This document shows, piece after piece, positions 14,801 through 20,972 of a stretch of DNA of 26,748 nucleotides. Within the stretch, counting starts at the first letter, position 1, and each line of letters opens with the position of its first letter. Location: the NCBI GenBank assembly GCA_002432025.1, contig DJFE01000006.1, forward strand, positions 1 through 26,748, read 5' to 3'. The notes beneath the pieces are model-generated. The model ran no database searches. It saw nothing but the letters and a program-made list of their open reading frames with translations, and was not told the DNA's origin. The position numbers were made by a program, and so were the translations under genes. Source of the DNA: Candidatus Avelusimicrobium stercoris. Lineage in GTDB: Bacteria > Elusimicrobiota > Elusimicrobia > Elusimicrobiales > Elusimicrobiaceae.

Positions 14801-15481
14801 ATGCGCACGAACGGATATTTAATTGCTATTGACGGAACCGCCGGAACGGGAAAATCCTCGGTGGGATGCGCGGTCGCCGCGCAGTTGGGCTACGGGTTTT
14901 TAAGCACCGGGGAAATGTACCGCGCGCTGGCCTACAAGGTATTTGCCAAAAAAATCAACCCCGAAGACCACGATGCGGTGTTGGAAGCCGCGCGTCAGTT
15001 GCGCTTTACGTTTATGCGCCAGCCGGACGCCAAACTCAAAATGTTTGTGGACGGGGAATATTTGGGCGATAAACTTCACTTGGAAGAAGTGGGCGCGGTT
15101 GCCAGCCGCGTTTCTACCAACGGAGAAGCCCGCCGCGTGCTGACTGACAAAATGCGCGACGTAGGCGAGGACGGCGGCGTGGTAATGGAAGGGCGCGACG
15201 TGGGAACGGTGGTGTTCCCGGATGCGGAACTAAAATTTTATTTGGATGCGTCCGCCGAGGAACGCGCCAAACGCCGCGTAAAACAGTTGAAGGAAGCGGG
15301 GCAAAAGGCCGATTATAACCAGATTTTAAAAATGATTCAGGAGCGCGACTACCGGGACAGCCACCGTGCGGTCAGCCCCTTAAAACCGGCGGACGATGCA
15401 GTGATAATTGACACTTCGTCCCTTACAATGCAGCAGGTAATTGATACGGTTTTGGAGAAAATCAAACACTATGCTTCTTAA
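14801..15481 (+). CDS. cmk: (d)CMP kinase
   Basis: It phosphorylates CMP and dCMP with ATP in pyrimidine nucleotide salvage and synthesis. The 226-residue length is standard. The P-loop GTAGTGKS is at 12-19, the CMP-binding region STGEMYRALA at 35-44, GRDVGTVVFPDA at 131-142, and the lid has basic RAKRRVKQL. The ATG at 14801 comes one base after the pilT stop, so translation is probably coupled. Its end overlaps plsC by 11 nt. The order cmk-plsC-rpsA is seen in other phyla too. Confidence 0.94.
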   Translation: MRTNGYLIAIDGTAGTGKSSVGCAVAAQLGYGFLSTGEMYRALAYKVFAKKINPEDHDAVLEAARQLRFTFMRQPDAKLKMFVDGEYLGDKLHLEEVGAVASRVSTNGEARRVLTDKMRDVGEDGGVVMEGRDVGTVVFPDAELKFYLDASAEERAKRRVKQLKEAGQKADYNQILKMIQERDYRDSHRAVSPLKPADDAVIIDTSSLTMQQVIDTVLEKIKHYAS

Positions 15482-16064
15482 TTTGATAAAATTAATAGCA
15501 AGGATTTATTTTAAAACCTTTTACGACTTTAAGGTAGAAGGGCTTGAAAATATCCCCAAAACGGGTGCCCTGATTATTGCAGGGAACCATTTGTCCAATG
15601 CAGACCCGCCGGCTATCGGCAGTTTTGCCGGGCTCGTGCGCGATTCCCGCTTTGTGGCCAAAAAGGAACTGTTTTCTGTTCCCGGCTTGGGGTGGTTCTT
15701 CCGCCGCAGCGGATATATCCCGGTGGACCGGGCGCGCTCTATGGACGCGTTTAGTTCGTTGCAGTCGGTCGTGCACGCCTTGGAAAAGGGCGAAAGCGTG
15801 GTAATGTTCCCGGAAGGAACCCGCAGTAAAACGGGCAAACCGCAAAAACCGAAGAGCGGCATTGGCTACTTGGTCTATACGACGGGGGCGCCGGTGCTCC
15901 CGGTGAAAGTGGAAGGAACCTTTGGCTGGCCGTGGGTACGCAAAATCCGTGTGAAATTCGGCACGGTAATGCACTTGGAAAAAGACCCGGCCTTGGACCA
16001 TAAAGCGCAGTACAAACAATTTGCAAATAAAATAATGGAAGAAATAAATTCAATTAATATCTAA
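15471..16064 (+). CDS. plsC: 1-acyl-sn-glycerol-3-phosphate acyltransferase
   Basis: It adds the second acyl chain to lysophosphatidic acid to form phosphatidic acid at the inner membrane. With the ATG at 15471 it has 197 residues. The catalytic motif NHLSNAD (His40, Asp45) and the glycerol-phosphate motif FPEGTRS at 113-119 are intact. The first 20 residues are hydrophobic and amphipathic, likely membrane-associated. An in-frame ATG at 15441 lies deep within cmk; the later ATG is preferred because GGAGAA sits upstream of it and MLLNLIKLI is the usual family start. It could act on another lyso-lipid. Confidence 0.88.
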   Translation: MLLNLIKLIARIYFKTFYDFKVEGLENIPKTGALIIAGNHLSNADPPAIGSFAGLVRDSRFVAKKELFSVPGLGWFFRRSGYIPVDRARSMDAFSSLQSVVHALEKGESVVMFPEGTRSKTGKPQKPKSGIGYLVYTTGAPVLPVKVEGTFGWPWVRKIRVKFGTVMHLEKDPALDHKAQYKQFANKIMEEINSINI

Positions 16065-16065
16065 C

Positions 16066-16099
16066 GGAGGTTACGCAGTCCTCCCGCAGGGAAGGACTG
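16066..16099 (+). promoter_or_regulatory. rpsA leader with two exclusive hairpins
   Basis: CAGTCCTCCC (16076-16085) pairs with GGGAAGGACTG (16089-16099) through a 10-bp stem with one bulge and a GCA loop. The GGAGG at 16066-16070 can instead pair with CCTCC at 16080-16084, which breaks the first stem. The element sits between the plsC stop and the rpsA start and may control S1 synthesis. Confidence 0.5.
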
Positions 16100-16111
16100 T
16101 AATAAGGACTT

Positions 16112-17302
16112 ATGACGATGAACGAAGAAATCAAAAATACCGAAGACACAATTAACGAACAAGAAATGACGATGGCCGAGTTAATTGCGCAGCAAGAGTC
16201 TTTATCGGAGAAGTTGTATAAAAAAGAAATTGTAGAAGTACCCGTAGTACAGATTAACCAAGATTATATTTTGGTGGATACCGGCGCTAAAAAAGAAGGC
16301 GCGATTGCCGTTTCCGAATTTGAAGGCAAAACCCTTCCCGCCGTGGGCGATACCATTTCCGCCGTGCTCGTAAAACGCGGCAGCGACGAACGCCCGTCCA
16401 TCTTGTCCCACAAAAAAGCCTTGGAATACTTGGGCTGGGACATCTGCAAAAAAGCCTACGAAGCCAAAGAACGCGTAAAAGGCACCATTGTGCAATGCGT
16501 AAAGGGCGGCTATATTGTGGAAGTGTTCGGCGTGAACGGTTTTATGCCGCTTTCCTTGTCTGAACTCCACACCGCTTACAAACACTATTTACCCGTAGGC
16601 GCCAAAATCAAAGCCCAAATCGTAGAATTTGCCAAGGAAAAACAGAAACTCATCATTTCCCGCAAACAAGTGCTGGAAGAGGACGAAGCCGTCCGCCGCG
16701 AGCAAGTGTTGGGCGAAATTAAAGAAGGCGAAGTGTTGCGCGTAGTCGTTTCCAAGGTTGACAAGGACAAATTGTTCTTGCGCTTCCACGGCATTGAAGG
16801 CGTGGTAAACTTGGAAAACATCGCTTGGAAGGAGCCCGAAACCGCTATTTCCAACTTCCGCCGCGGCCAGCGCCTTAAAGCCAAACTCTTAAAATTGGAC
16901 AAAGAAACCCCGAGATTGGAGTTCGGTTTGAAGCAACTCTTCTTGAACCCGGCCGACGCGTTGAAACGCCGCTATCCGTACAAGAGTTCCGTTAAAGCCG
17001 TCATTACCAAAGTGGATGCCGAAAACGGTGTGGAATGCACCATTGGCAAAAACAACACCAAAGGGTTTATCAGCCCCTTTGAAATGGGACGCGACTTTAC
17101 TGCCAAGGAAGGCGACACCATCACCGCGCTCGTCGTGGGTGTGGACCCGGAAACCTTTACGGTGAACCTCTCCGTCAAGAAATACGACCAAGTGCAAAAC
17201 CGCAAAGTGGTCGCCCAGTATTTGAAACAGGCCCCGCGCCCGACCCTCGGTCAGTTGTTGCAGGACTCTTTCAAAACTTCTACTGACGAAGACAACAAAT
17301 AA
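16112..17302 (+). CDS. rpsA: 30S ribosomal protein S1 (four S1 domains)
   Basis: S1 binds mRNA and helps load it on the 30S subunit. The 396-residue protein has four S1 RNA-binding repeats at about 37-105, 120-188, 205-272 and 292-362, each with the G-[YFG]-x-V/I core pattern (for example GGYIVEVFGVNGFMP in repeat 2). That is shorter than the six-domain E. coli protein and closer to the four-domain form of other phyla. Repeat 1 and 2 resemble the ribosome-binding pair. Two ATGs lie six bases apart; the second (16118) is better spaced from AAGGA at 16104-16108. It is last in the division cluster and ends in a terminator. Confidence 0.93.
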   Translation: MTMNEEIKNTEDTINEQEMTMAELIAQQESLSEKLYKKEIVEVPVVQINQDYILVDTGAKKEGAIAVSEFEGKTLPAVGDTISAVLVKRGSDERPSILSHKKALEYLGWDICKKAYEAKERVKGTIVQCVKGGYIVEVFGVNGFMPLSLSELHTAYKHYLPVGAKIKAQIVEFAKEKQKLIISRKQVLEEDEAVRREQVLGEIKEGEVLRVVVSKVDKDKLFLRFHGIEGVVNLENIAWKEPETAISNFRRGQRLKAKLLKLDKETPRLEFGLKQLFLNPADALKRRYPYKSSVKAVITKVDAENGVECTIGKNNTKGFISPFEMGRDFTAKEGDTITALVVGVDPETFTVNLSVKKYDQVQNRKVVAQYLKQAPRPTLGQLLQDSFKTSTDEDNK

Positions 17303-17323
17303 GTTAGATATTATTGAATACAA

Positions 17324-17357
17324 ACCCGGAGCATATTTTCTATGCCCCGGGTTTTTT
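17324..17357 (+). terminator. Terminator after rpsA
   Basis: Arms ACCCGG and CCGGGT with inner GCAT/ATGC pairing, then TTTTTT at 17352-17357. Confidence 0.88.
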
Positions 17358-17389
17358 GTCCTTTGTATTGTCGTTGCCTTTTCGTTTGG

Positions 17390-17437
17390 GCGCGACATTG
17401 CCAAAACGGTGTGCCCCCATTAATCAAAAGGGCGCGG
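17390..17437 (+). repeat. Second dispersed repeat (48 nt), copy 1
   Basis: Begins GCGCGACATTGC and ends AGGGCGCGG. It matches 20891-20938 at 40 of 48 positions without gaps. In both places a 36-nt hairpin repeat lies within about 150 nt. Confidence 0.75.
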
Positions 17438-17475
17438 ACAATCTGCCGCCTGCAAGGTGCGGCGCGCAGCGTGCC

Positions 17476-17511
17476 GTCATCCCGTAGTGTCTTTATCCGG
17501 GATCTGTCGTT
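17476..17511 (+). repeat. 36-nt hairpin repeat
   Basis: Arms TCCCGTA and (with one mismatch) TCCGGGA. Its reverse complement reads NDRSRIKTLRDD, nearly the same peptide as the first pilin's leader. Confidence 0.85.
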
Positions 17512-17560
17512 ATTCAAATAAGGAATAGACTTCCTATAAACCAAAAACAAAGGTTGTTCT

Positions 17561-18310
17561 TTATTTCGTAAGGCGGGACCAAAGCGAGGTCTTTTCGGCT
17601 GTTACAGGCAGGGCTTCTTTGAGCAAAACGCCCAGTAAAACGCCTTTTTCGTTTACTACGGGTAAGGAATCCGTTTCCGCTTCTGTAAACGCTTTACGGG
17701 CTTTTTCGGCCCCGTCTTGCGGGTGCAAAAACTCCGCCGGGTTCATCACGCTGCCGCAAACGGATTGGGGCGTATAAAAAGCCAGTTCCGCCGTGCGGAT
17801 AACGCCCTTTAATTCGCCGTCTTTCCCGGTAACGTAGCAGGCCGCAGGCAATTTTTTGCGCGGCAAACTTTTAAGCCGCTCTATCAGCGCCGACAGTTTG
17901 GCTTCCGTGCGGACGGACACAAAGTCCGTGTGCATCAGCCGCCCCACGCTGTCGGGCGCAAAGGAATTGGCTTCCGCCAGCAGTTTTACAAAGGCGGGCC
18001 CCAAGGCGGAGGAAAGGCGTTCTCGGTATGGGGTGGAAAACTCCTTCCACAATTTGGCCGCTTGCTCCACATTTAACCGCGCTAAAATATACGAGGCCTG
18101 TTTTAACGGCAATCTCCGCAAAACAGCCGCGGCCTTCGGCGGGTCCATCGGGTTCAAACAAGCCACCACCACCTGCGCTTTCAGCGGGCCGATTAACAGC
18201 AATACTTCGTGCGTGGCCAAGGAAGCCAGCGCGCGGGCGGCCTCTTGCGGAGCCGCCAAAATAAATTTTTCAGTTATTACGCCCGCCAAGGCGTGCATTG
18301 GGGAGTTCAT
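17561..18310 (-). CDS. MgtE N-domain plus CBS-pair protein without membrane domain
   Basis: The 249 residues match the cytosolic half of the MgtE magnesium channel: an MgtE_N superhelical domain (about 25-125, with DPPKAAAVLRRLP and repeated helix pairs) and two CBS domains (about 130-185 and 188-240). The sequence APDSVGRLMHTDFVSVR is the typical MgtE junction. It ends at SLWSRLTK with no trace of the five-helix channel that would follow in MgtE. It may therefore be a soluble nucleotide/Mg sensor rather than a transporter. Whether it lost the channel or always lacked it cannot be told here; no remnant is seen downstream, where repeats start within 50 nt. The start has AGAGG 11 nt upstream. 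Diverges from the AlbA_2 gene. Confidence 0.8.
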   Translation of the reverse strand: MNSPMHALAGVITEKFILAAPQEAARALASLATHEVLLLIGPLKAQVVVACLNPMDPPKAAAVLRRLPLKQASYILARLNVEQAAKLWKEFSTPYRERLSSALGPAFVKLLAEANSFAPDSVGRLMHTDFVSVRTEAKLSALIERLKSLPRKKLPAACYVTGKDGELKGVIRTAELAFYTPQSVCGSVMNPAEFLHPQDGAEKARKAFTEAETDSLPVVNEKGVLLGVLLKEALPVTAEKTSLWSRLTK

Positions 18311-18324
18311 TTAAATAAACCTCT

Positions 18325-18348
18325 GTTAATTTATTATAATAAATTAAC
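18325..18348. promoter_or_regulatory. Perfect 24-bp palindrome with overlapping divergent -10 boxes
   Basis: The half-site is GTTAATTTATTA, followed directly by its exact complement. TATAAT occurs on the plus strand at 18335-18340 and on the minus strand at 18338-18333. It lies between the two divergent gene starts (18310 and 18379), where one factor or one polymerase could choose direction. Confidence 0.6.
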
Positions 18349-18378
18349 GCCCGATAAGGCCAAACTGCGAGGTATAAA

Positions 18379-19563
18379 ATGTTTTTTAATAAACCCTTTC
18401 ACGCCGTAACCTTCCAAGACGTAGTGCAATTCTGCCGCCGGGGCCTGCCCGAGGGCAAGCAGTTGGACTACAAATACATTATGCCCAAAAACCGCGAAAA
18501 ATTCGCCAAGACGATAGCCTCGTTTGCTAACGCCTTGGGCGGCCTTATCATCTTGGGCGTACAGGACGACCGCAACGACCGCCCCAAACCGCCCTTTACC
18601 GGGATCCCGTACCACGAAAAAATGCGCAACTCCATTGAGGACGTCATCCAAGTATATATTGACCCGATTGTCTTTGTGGATATTAACATTTGTTTGAGCC
18701 CGCGCGGGGACAGGATGTTTGTGCTTATCAATATTCCGCAGAGCAATTTAACCCCGCACTTGGTCGGTCCCTCCAAACGGGCGTACATCCGCACGGGGCA
18801 GAGCAGCCGCCCGGAAATTATCGTTCACCCGTCCAAACTGCCGTGGCTGTTGGACCACCGTCAAAAATCGGAGCGGTTGCGGCATATTCTCTACGATAAG
18901 GCCGAAAGTCATTTTGACAATTATTTAAAGACGATGAACGTCTCCACGGACGGAGAAACGGTTTGCACCTTGTCGCTGTTGCCATTGTACCCGGACGAAC
19001 CGCTGACCGATTATAAAAAACTGCCTGAAATGATAGCGGCCTCTTCCTCGCACGCGGAATACGGCACAATGGCAAACCCCGATTATCCGCTCCGCCCGGT
19101 GCAGGACGGCGTGGCTGTGATTTCCAACACGCGCGGCGTATATAAAATGACGGAATTTAACGATTATGGGCTCATTATGAACAAGCAAATCGCCACCCGC
19201 GAGGAACTGTTTAACGGGCACACCGCCAAAACCGTGCGCATAGAAGTATTGGCGCAAAATTTGACGCTATTTCTTTTAACTTCGCGCAAATTTTTATCCC
19301 GTTTGGCCTTTGGCGGCCCGCTATATTTCCGCTTTAAAATGAATAACACGCGCGCTTTGCGCGCCCTGCTGGGCAAGCGGCAAGCCACCGTGTTGGAAGA
19401 TTATTTGCGGCTGGATAGGGAAATCACCTTGTCCGACCTGGAAACCCGTCTGCCGGAATTACTCACGGATGTGTTGCAGGAAGCGGCTTGGTCGCTTGGT
19501 CTGCGCACGGAATCCAACGAGATTAAGGATTTGATAAAGCGCACCTTGGGGGAAGCCAAATGA
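18379..19563 (+). CDS. AlbA_2 (Schlafen-type) DNA-binding-domain protein
   Basis: Residues about 14-140 form an AlbA_2 / divergent AAA_4-type domain: LPEGKQLDYKYI near 23-34, then FANALGGLIILGVQDD at 49-64 and a later RAYIRTGQSS segment. The domain is found in predicted transcription regulators and Schlafen relatives and may bind nucleic acid. The remaining 250 residues carry no recognised domain, and the gene is 394 aa. GAGG sits 7 nt before the ATG. The stop overlaps the start of the next gene (ATGA), and a pilin follows, so it may regulate or be co-made with that pilin. Function uncertain. Confidence 0.7.
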   Translation: MFFNKPFHAVTFQDVVQFCRRGLPEGKQLDYKYIMPKNREKFAKTIASFANALGGLIILGVQDDRNDRPKPPFTGIPYHEKMRNSIEDVIQVYIDPIVFVDINICLSPRGDRMFVLINIPQSNLTPHLVGPSKRAYIRTGQSSRPEIIVHPSKLPWLLDHRQKSERLRHILYDKAESHFDNYLKTMNVSTDGETVCTLSLLPLYPDEPLTDYKKLPEMIAASSSHAEYGTMANPDYPLRPVQDGVAVISNTRGVYKMTEFNDYGLIMNKQIATREELFNGHTAKTVRIEVLAQNLTLFLLTSRKFLSRLAFGGPLYFRFKMNNTRALRALLGKRQATVLEDYLRLDREITLSDLETRLPELLTDVLQEAAWSLGLRTESNEIKDLIKRTLGEAK

Positions 19564-19886
19564 GCGAAATTTTTTATTCCACCGACCCCGATTTTTGCCC
19601 GCATTGCAAGCATATTCCGTGCGTTTGCAACCAACTGGGCGTACCCAAAAAGCAAACCGAGCCTGTGCGTGTGCGTTTTGTAAAAAACGCCAAGGGGAGC
19701 GGTATGACAGTGGTAGAAAAACTGCCGCTTCACCCGCAGGGCAAAGAGGATTTGCTTAAAAAAATGAAAAAATCCTTGGGTTGCGGCGGTACGGTCAAAG
19801 AGGGGCGTTTGGAAATCCAAGGCGACAAAAAACTGCGCGCGGCCCAAATGTTGGAAAAAGAGGGTTACAAGGTCCGCGTGGTATAG
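19560..19886 (+). CDS. YciH/SUI1-like translation initiation factor homologue
   Basis: The 108-residue protein joins an N-terminal zinc-ribbon-like knuckle (Cys13, Cys16, Cys21, Cys23 in CPHCKHIPCVC) to a SUI1/eIF1 domain (about 36-108), with the core KGSGMTVVEKL, KKMKKSLGCGGTV and IQGDKKLRAAQMLEKEGY. Bacterial YciH proteins can influence start-codon selection on the 30S subunit. Its start overlaps the AlbA_2 stop by 4 nt, and the pilin ATG follows 7 nt after its stop. The pilin's GGAG spans this gene's stop codon. Family assignment is firm; the in-vivo role is not well defined for the family. Confidence 0.88.
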   Translation: MSEIFYSTDPDFCPHCKHIPCVCNQLGVPKKQTEPVRVRFVKNAKGSGMTVVEKLPLHPQGKEDLLKKMKKSLGCGGTVKEGRLEIQGDKKLRAAQMLEKEGYKVRVV

Positions 19887-19893
19887 GAGCGTT

Positions 19894-20352
19894 ATGAAGG
19901 GTTTTACATTGATTGAACTGTTAGTGGTGGTGCTGATTATCGGCATTTTGTCGGCGATTGCTCTCCCGTACTATTACAACGCGGTGGAAAATGCGCGCAT
20001 TACGGAAGTGGTGCTTTTATGGGGGCGGCAAAAAAATTTTGTAAACGGGCGTTTTATGAGCGCGGAACAGGCCGCCCGGCTGACGGAGCAAATTAAAAAG
20101 GCAAATTTTAAATATTTTACGGGTTCGGCTGTCTGCCGCCCGGGAAACGACGAAAATACTCCCTGCTGGGAAGCCGTTTTCACGCAAACCTCCACGAACC
20201 CGCACGCCCAATACCAACTGACGACTACTAATAATTTTATGGATTTGGCCTGCATCGGGCTTAATGGTGCGGGCGAAAACTTTTGCGAAGGACAATCCCG
20301 CCAATCCTCTCCACTTGAAATAGACGGAAAAACCGCCTATATTATTAGATAG
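19894..20352 (+). CDS. Type IV pilin-like protein
   Basis: A 152-residue prepilin with a three-residue leader (MKG), cleavage before Phe4 and Glu at mature position 5. Residues 4-30 are the hydrophobic helix. The C-terminal region has Cys pairs in AVCRPGNDENTPCW and ACIGLNGAGENFC. AGGAG lies 5 nt before the ATG. The DNA of its helix (19924-19961) is identical over 38 nt to the third pilin's, yet the rest differs. Whether it is a major pilin, a minor pilin or a pseudopilin cannot be told. No terminator follows; repeats begin about 10-50 nt after the stop. Confidence 0.88.
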   Translation: MKGFTLIELLVVVLIIGILSAIALPYYYNAVENARITEVVLLWGRQKNFVNGRFMSAEQAARLTEQIKKANFKYFTGSAVCRPGNDENTPCWEAVFTQTSTNPHAQYQLTTTNNFMDLACIGLNGAGENFCEGQSRQSSPLEIDGKTAYIIR

Positions 20353-20397
20353 CCCCACGACCACCGTGCCAGAAATCTGTCGTTATTAAACAAGGGG

Positions 20398-20460
20398 GTC
20401 ATCCTGAATTGCCGCTCTTACCACTTAGCGGCACCCCGTAAGGTTTCTGTACGGGGTCTA
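20398..20460 (+). repeat. Hybrid hairpin repeat
   Basis: Starts GTCATCCTGA, contains TTGCCGCTC and TTAGCGGCA, then ends in a second hairpin with CCCCGTA and TACGGGG arms. It looks like a recombined or nested unit. Confidence 0.5.
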
Positions 20461-20504
20461 TTAATGGGTTTCAGGCTCTACCGATTGTGTCGCTAGTCGT
20501 TGTC

Positions 20505-20540
20505 GTCATCTTGGAAAGTCGTAGTCCAGGATCTGTCGTT
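20505..20540 (+). repeat. 36-nt hairpin repeat, CTGGA stem type
   Basis: Arms ATCTTGGA and TCCAGGAT (G-U tolerant). Reverse complement reads NDRSWTTTFQDD, the same peptide as 7772-7807. Confidence 0.85.
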
Positions 20541-20557
20541 ATTAAAAAGAGGAAAAT

Positions 20558-20590
20558 AACAGATACTGGACAGAAACCTTCCAGTATGAC
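20558..20590 (-). repeat. Hairpin repeat, reverse copy, CTGGA stem type
   Basis: Arms ATACTGGA and TCCAGTAT, another paired change. Reads NRYWTETFQYD. With 20505-20540 it forms an 86-nt unit. Confidence 0.85.
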
Positions 20591-20633
20591 CTTTATTTTT
20601 ATAATAGCCTTTTTTTTATTGTGTTGTTATGTC

Positions 20634-20669
20634 GTCATCCCCGAGGAATTTAGTCGGGGATCTGTCGTT
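20634..20669 (+). repeat. 36-nt hairpin repeat
   Basis: Arms ATCCCCGA and TCGGGGAT. Reverse complement reads NDRSPTKFLGDD. Facing partner at 20692-20727. Confidence 0.85.
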
Positions 20670-20691
20670 TCGTAAGGGAAAAAGAACAACA

Positions 20692-20727
20692 AACAACAGA
20701 TTCCCGACTACTACACTCGGGAATGAC
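20692..20727 (-). repeat. 36-nt hairpin repeat, reverse copy
   Basis: Arms ATTCCCGA and TCGGGAAT. Reads NNRFPTTTLGND. The pair's linker starts TCGTAAG, as in the 7525-7617 pair read on its minus strand. Confidence 0.85.
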
Positions 20728-20756
20728 ACCAAAGAGGAAAATGCCTTTCCCTTATT

Positions 20757-20792
20757 GTCATCCCGTAGAGTTTTTATACGGGAGCTGTCGTT
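20757..20792 (+). repeat. 36-nt hairpin repeat, unpaired
   Basis: Arms TCCCGTA and TACGGGA. Reverse complement reads NDSSRIKTLRDD. Same subtype as 1-36, 17476-17511 and 26654-26690. Confidence 0.85.
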
Positions 20793-20890
20793 GTTTTTTC
20801 GTTTGTTTGGAACATTACAAAAGTAGTGTGGCTCAACTAATCGTAACCTAGCGCATAGAGTGGCACAGCACGCAGGGCCGTTTCAGTAGG

Positions 20891-20938
20891 GCGCGACATT
20901 GCAAGAACCGTGTTGCTCCATTAGTCAAAAGAGCGCGG
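20891..20938 (+). repeat. Second dispersed repeat (48 nt), copy 2
   Basis: 40 of 48 positions match 17390-17437. A more decayed relative can be traced at about 20811-20853. Confidence 0.75.
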
Positions 20939-20942
20939 TCAA

Positions 20943-20972
20943 GTGGCGGCCCGCTAGGGTGCCCGCAGGGCT
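20943..20972 (+). repeat. Fragment of the long-loop repeat at the cysE stop
   Basis: GTGGCGGCCCGCTAGGGT resembles the loop of 7647-7708. Its far end, CAGGGCT, supplies two of the three bases of the cysE stop codon. Confidence 0.55.

Larger units (their letters stand above)
20353..20970. other. Non-coding repeat cluster between pilin and cysE
   Basis: No credible gene. It holds a half-copy (20371-20387), a hybrid unit (20398-20460), two facing pairs (20505-20590 and 20634-20727), a single copy (20757-20792), a copy and a degenerate copy of the 48-nt repeat (20891-20938 and about 20811-20853), and a long-loop fragment reaching the cysE stop. Confidence 0.8.

Noticed and set aside
17561..18310. 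Frameshifted full-length MgtE
   Set aside because: No hydrophobic helices are encoded in any frame downstream of the stop; the sequence passes into repeats.
18325..18348. Terminator reading of the 24-bp palindrome
   Set aside because: It is almost pure A/T, has no loop or GC stem, and sits between divergent starts.
20353..20970. CRISPR array
   Set aside because: The repeats occur in both orientations, vary in sequence and have uneven, partly conserved linkers. No cas gene is present.
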